A stretch of DNA of 64,000 bases from positions 2,108,971-2,172,970 of the forward strand of contig CAJNOP010000004.1 of the NCBI GenBank assembly GCA_905250075.1, given 5' to 3'. Each line of letters begins with the position of its first letter. Position 1 is the first letter of the stretch. A program made the translations under genes and the position numbers. The notes beneath the pieces are model-generated. The model was not told where the DNA came from. It saw only the letters and a list, made by a program, of their open reading frames with translations, and did no database searches. Positions 60,343 through 64,000 of the stretch are shown piece after piece. Source of the stretch: Rotaria sp. Silwood1 (taxonomy: Eukaryota > Rotifera > Eurotatoria > Philodinida > Philodinidae).

Positions 60343-62040
60343 CTCGAATAGTAAAAGAAAAAGGAATTTTATGATTAACACGAAAACTGTTCTCTTAGTA
60401 TATATAGATAAATATTTTGTTTTGGATCTATAGTGTGCATATATGAATCACTATTGTCCCAAGAAAAAAAACACACAGAAGCATTATTATTCGATTCTTT
60501 CTTTTTTCTATTCATCGATTCGTTCGTTTCCGTCGACTCATTCGCACTTGAATCTTTGCCGACGAGAGAAAGAACAGAAAAAAAAAATAATATGAACAAA
60601 GTAACTGATTCATCCGTTAAAATATGTGGAGGCGGATGAGTAAGATACCAAGAAAAAATGAAGAGAAAAACTAACGTCATCAATATGAAGTAAATAATTT
60701 CCGTTTTGTTCTATCTTCAGGCAAACATATGGACATTTTTTATAACTTAAACAAAGAAACATAATACAGATGATTTATCAATTATTATCTAATTACAAAT
60801 GCATACAATTATTTTAATTGCTAGATAAAGGCATACAGACAAAATCAAAGGACATTTGTAGAATTTATTGAATCAGAAATTATCAATAGTTTGATTGTAA
60901 AATATTGAATAAGAAAAAGAAAAAGAAAAAAAAAATTTTTTTTTGTTTCAATCAGGTTATTTTTAAATTTGATAATAATTTTTATACATATCAATGTCAA
61001 ATTTAGTCTATTTTAAATAATAAATATTACTCATCAATCAGAACGATGTGTTATATTAGATGCAATATGATTATATCAGCTTACTCTTTTCATTTATTAA
61101 TTACGTTTCTTATTTTTGAATAGCGTTAATTAATAAATATAAACATTTTTTGTTTTCTGCGAAAAAATGTATTGATAAATAAAATTAAGTTTTATTATTT
61201 TTAAAATAAAAGTATTTTATTATATTTTTTTTTTTTTTGAGTTCTAAAATTCATTCATACTTGTCTTCATACTGCTAAATATACGATTAGAAAATTAAGA
61301 AATTTGATATATATACATATGTCAGACTTATTCTACAAGTCATGTTTTAAAATCTCCTTGAAGGCTAAAGAACATGAATTTTTCATGTATTTGAAAAAAA
61401 AGAAATTATTGTTATAGAAAAATAAATAAAATGAAAATAGTCGAATGAAATTCGGTTAAGTTTATAAATATAAGATACTCTTATTTACTTGTTTCATTGA
61501 TAAAATTATAGAATGAATCAATAGTTTATCATTTCTTACAATTGTTTATCAATAAGAAATCATCAATTCATAATAAATGTTTTCGAACTTTACAAGAAAC
61601 AATAAATAAAAAAAACAAACACTATTGTATATTGCATTTCATTCTTCAATTGTATCCTTATTATTTTGAATATTAATATTCATTGGAAATCAATTTGATT
61701 CGACAACAAATATATGAGATACTTACTTGAGTTAAAAACATTCTTTGATTATTTTATTGATAATTAATCAGCATGATTAGAATATCAATCGATATGAAAT
61801 TAGTTTTTAAAATTTAATCAGTTTTTTCTTAATATAAACTTTTGACATTAATTGTGTAGAATGAAAATTTGAACAATATCGTTTACAACGGAAATATAAA
61901 AGAGCTCTTGAATCATTACCTATTATTAATCAAAGCAAATAAAAAAAGAAAGATTTTCTTGTTTTTTTTTTTTTTGTAATCTGATCATTTTTTTTTCTAA
62001 TATAAAAAGAACAAACAAACAAATAAACAGAAATTACGTA
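60343..62040. other. Intergenic, no gene recognised
   Basis: 1.7 kb between MRPS12 and the F-BAR gene, very AT-rich. A GGAGGCGGATGAG stretch near 60629 lies upstream of the F-BAR start. No coding or repeat structure was identified. Confidence 0.5.
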
Positions 62041-62545
62041 TTATTTAGTCGTAGCACTAGTCGGTAATGTTGTTTGTCTTTTTACTGGTAAATTACAATC
62101 TAATTTACCACGAACTACTTTATAATGTACACCGGGTAAATCTTTTGTTCGTCCTCCTCGTATTAAAACACTATGATGTTCTTGTAAATTATGTCCTTCA
62201 CCTGGAATATGTGCAATAACTTCAACTCCATTAGCTAAACGAACACGACAACATTTACGATTAGCAGAATTTGGTTTTCTTGGCTTTCGAATTAATGTTT
62301 TAAGTACAATACCTAAAATAGAATAGAAATGAAAGCAAAAACAAAAAGATTATTAAACTTAATTAATACAAACCACGCATTGTTGGTTGTTCATCCATTT
62401 TACTTTTCGGTTGAGGACGTACACCTGTTATCCATAATGTATTTGTATGCATATGCCAAAGTGTATTAAATGAACGACGAATAATAAATGATGATGTTAT
62501 TATATTAGTAGTTGTTATGAATGGTTTTAATAAATTGTTCCACAT
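62041..62545 (-). CDS. MRPS12: Mitochondrial ribosomal protein S12 (uS12m), 147 aa
   Basis: Exons are 62374-62545 and 62041-62312 (444 nt). The exon junction recreates [19 protein letters not shown], the hallmark uS12 decoding-centre segment. [20 protein letters not shown] follows. The first ~40 residues ([20 protein letters not shown], then Arg-rich, few acidic residues) look like a mitochondrial targeting presequence, so this is the organellar rather than the cytosolic protein. It acts in the small subunit at the A site. The YIF1 stop lies only 127 bp upstream on the same strand. Confidence 0.95.
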
Positions 62546-62672
62546 TCTATATTTTTCTTTTTATTATCTAAAACTCACACCTTATATATATTGAAAGAAA
62601 TAAAAAGACAAGCAAACAAACAAACAAACACAAAGTTAAATATGATATTTCATTTCATTTTCTTTTTCTTTT

Positions 62673-64000
62673 TTAATAAATAATTAAATGTTGTGTTAAA
62701 TACCAGATAAATAATGGTTGAAGAATAACAATAAGTAGAAGTAAATATATACGACGTTTACTTCCACCAGAACCATATGGTTGAGATCCACCTGTATCGG
62801 GTAAAATTTGTAAACGAAGACATTTAACCTATATATACATATATAGATAATAGAAAAAAATTCATTAATCAAAAGAGAAAAAAATAAAAACATACAAGAA
62901 AATATGATAATGATAGACTAACATAAAGTAATGAACAATGATAAACAAATAATGAATGTGTTATTAAATATGATGATAATGCAACAATCATTCCAACATA
63001 TTTATAACCACAATAAGCAATTAAATCAAGTGTACGTAATTTCGATTGAACATTAAAAATGTAAAATGTAAAACATAGAATACAAATTTCGATTATATTC
63101 CATACAAGAACAGACGATGCATGCATACCCAATTGTTCAGGTGTAAATCTTTTAAGATCATTAAAAAAAAAAAATTCTGTTTTTTTTGCTTTAAGAATAA
63201 CAGCAGAAAAAATTATCTTACCTGTCCTTTAAACCAAGAACAAGACCAGCTACAAGAACATATGTTATAGCACTCATTACTAAAAATAAAAATAATGTCT
63301 TAGTAAAGTGTGATCGGAAATTTTTTTTACATAAGATGTTTGTTCGCTTTCGATTAGAGCTCGGCAGCTTTGTCCCTGATTCAGATCCAAAAATTTTAGA
63401 CCTACTGAACTCAACAGTTGACTCGCTAGAAAATATTTTCGACGAGCTGTTTTTGGACATGCTAAAAATTGTTTGGATCAGTCGTTTTGTAGAGCGGACA
63501 CTTCTCTACAAAATGTAATATTAAACTAAGCTGAAGTGGTTTTTTTTACTCAAGTGATGTTACAAACATTTTCTCGAAAATTTCTTTCAACTTGAAACAA
63601 TTATAGATTTTTCAAAAAATGTTTATTTAGAAACATGTATATATCAATAATGACTGACTTTTAGTTTAGAATAGCAATAGTGTAAATAAAACAAACTTTT
63701 CCATTCAAGATTAATTTTTTTTGAGTTACATATAGTTGTTCATTTGTCGACAATACTTTTTGACGGATGAAAAATGAACAAATATCTTATCTAAAAACTT
63801 TCCGATCATACATTCTTACATGGAATATAATAATCCGGTGCATTTGAATCAATACGTGGTGGTACAGGTTCATCAGCACTATATGCCAGTGACCAATTCT
63901 AGCAAAAATAAAATTAATTTATTAAATTTTATTTATTGATATTGTTATCTTTTACTCTTGGTCGAAATGGAAATAAAAGTAAACAAAGTTTTTTTAGAAC
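62673..64000 (-). CDS. YIF1: YIF1 (Yip1-interacting factor), C-terminal part, runs off window
   Basis: Exons seen are 63956-64000 (partial), 63820-63898, 63222-63279, 62896-63148 and 62673-62828, with matching phases. YIF1 is a multi-spanning ER-Golgi protein that partners YIPF5 in COPII traffic. Family segments are [65 protein letters not shown] and the final [20 protein letters not shown]. The C-terminus is TQHLIIY. The N-terminal cytosolic region lies beyond position 64000. The intron 63280-63819 carries a MITE-like insertion. Confidence 0.92.
63306..63813. mobile_element. MITE-like insertion in a YIF1 intron
   Basis: The left end GTGTGATCGGAAATTTTT (from about 63308) is matched in inverted orientation by the right end (complement GTATGATCGGAAAGTTTTT, to about 63811). 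Homology continues inward through ATAAGATGTTTGTTC on the left and ATAAGATATTTGTTC on the right, giving arms of about 45 bp. The interior is non-coding. No target duplication was identified, so the limits are approximate. Confidence 0.5.

Noticed and set aside
63218-63518. Opposite-strand ORFs around 63.3 kb
   Set aside because: They fall in a YIF1 exon and its MITE-bearing intron; no family match.
1-64000. CRISPR array, operon with Shine-Dalgarno sites or prophage
   Set aside because: Spliced introns and animal gene families show eukaryotic nuclear DNA; no regularly spaced identical repeats were seen.

Overview
The window is nuclear DNA of a small metazoan. It is very AT-rich, and its genes carry many short introns (mostly 50-75 nt, GT..AG, donors often GTAAGT or GTATGT). 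Several animal-specific families are present: an intermediate filament protein, a syndapin-type F-BAR protein, a rhodopsin-like GPCR and TAF4. Two genes look bacterial, fungal or algal in style (an amidase-signature enzyme and a PCGD-type methyltransferase-like protein). Together these features would fit a bdelloid rotifer, but that assignment is inference; no species-diagnostic sequence was identified. All gene models below were joined by hand from splice sites. Each has a total coding length divisible by three and matching intron phases.

Layout on the minus strand, 1.5-28.7 kb: an unrecognised 332-aa protein (1513-2742); an 806-aa intermediate filament protein with an unusual tail (3178-7256); PTDSS2-type phosphatidylserine synthase (11017-17163); an amidase-signature hydrolase (17369-20917); and TAF4 (22795-28703). 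In the middle are a single-exon GPCR on the plus strand (33123-34187), a two-exon membrane-anchored methyltransferase-like protein on the plus strand (39398-40451), and a peroxiredoxin-fold protein on the minus strand that lacks the usual catalytic cysteine (42576-43369). To the right are ceramide glucosyltransferase on the plus strand (47665-50951), and four minus-strand genes: a MARCKS/BASP1-like acylated-protein candidate (54474-55055), an F-BAR-only syndapin (59198-60342), mitochondrial ribosomal protein S12 (62041-62545), and YIF1 running off the right edge (62673-64000).

The rest is AT-rich intergenic DNA and a few long introns, much of which holds terminal-inverted-repeat or foldback elements. 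The clearest are a 3158-bp hAT-like element with an 8-bp target duplication in a PTDSS2 intron, a 700-bp element with an 8-bp duplication in an intron of the filament gene, and a 717-bp element flanked by TTAA. Long inverted repeats also lie at 30.6-31.85 kb, 37.55-38.24 kb and 52.9-53.2 kb. None shows a transposase.

The genes do not form one pathway. Two membrane-lipid enzymes (PTDSS2 and UGCG) and two membrane-traffic proteins (syndapin and YIF1) are present, which looks coincidental. The most novel candidate is the filament protein: a lamin-length coiled-coil rod is joined in frame to a tail with two PAM2-like (poly(A)-binding-protein-binding) motifs and a Gly/Arg-rich end, suggesting a filament that could tether mRNP.
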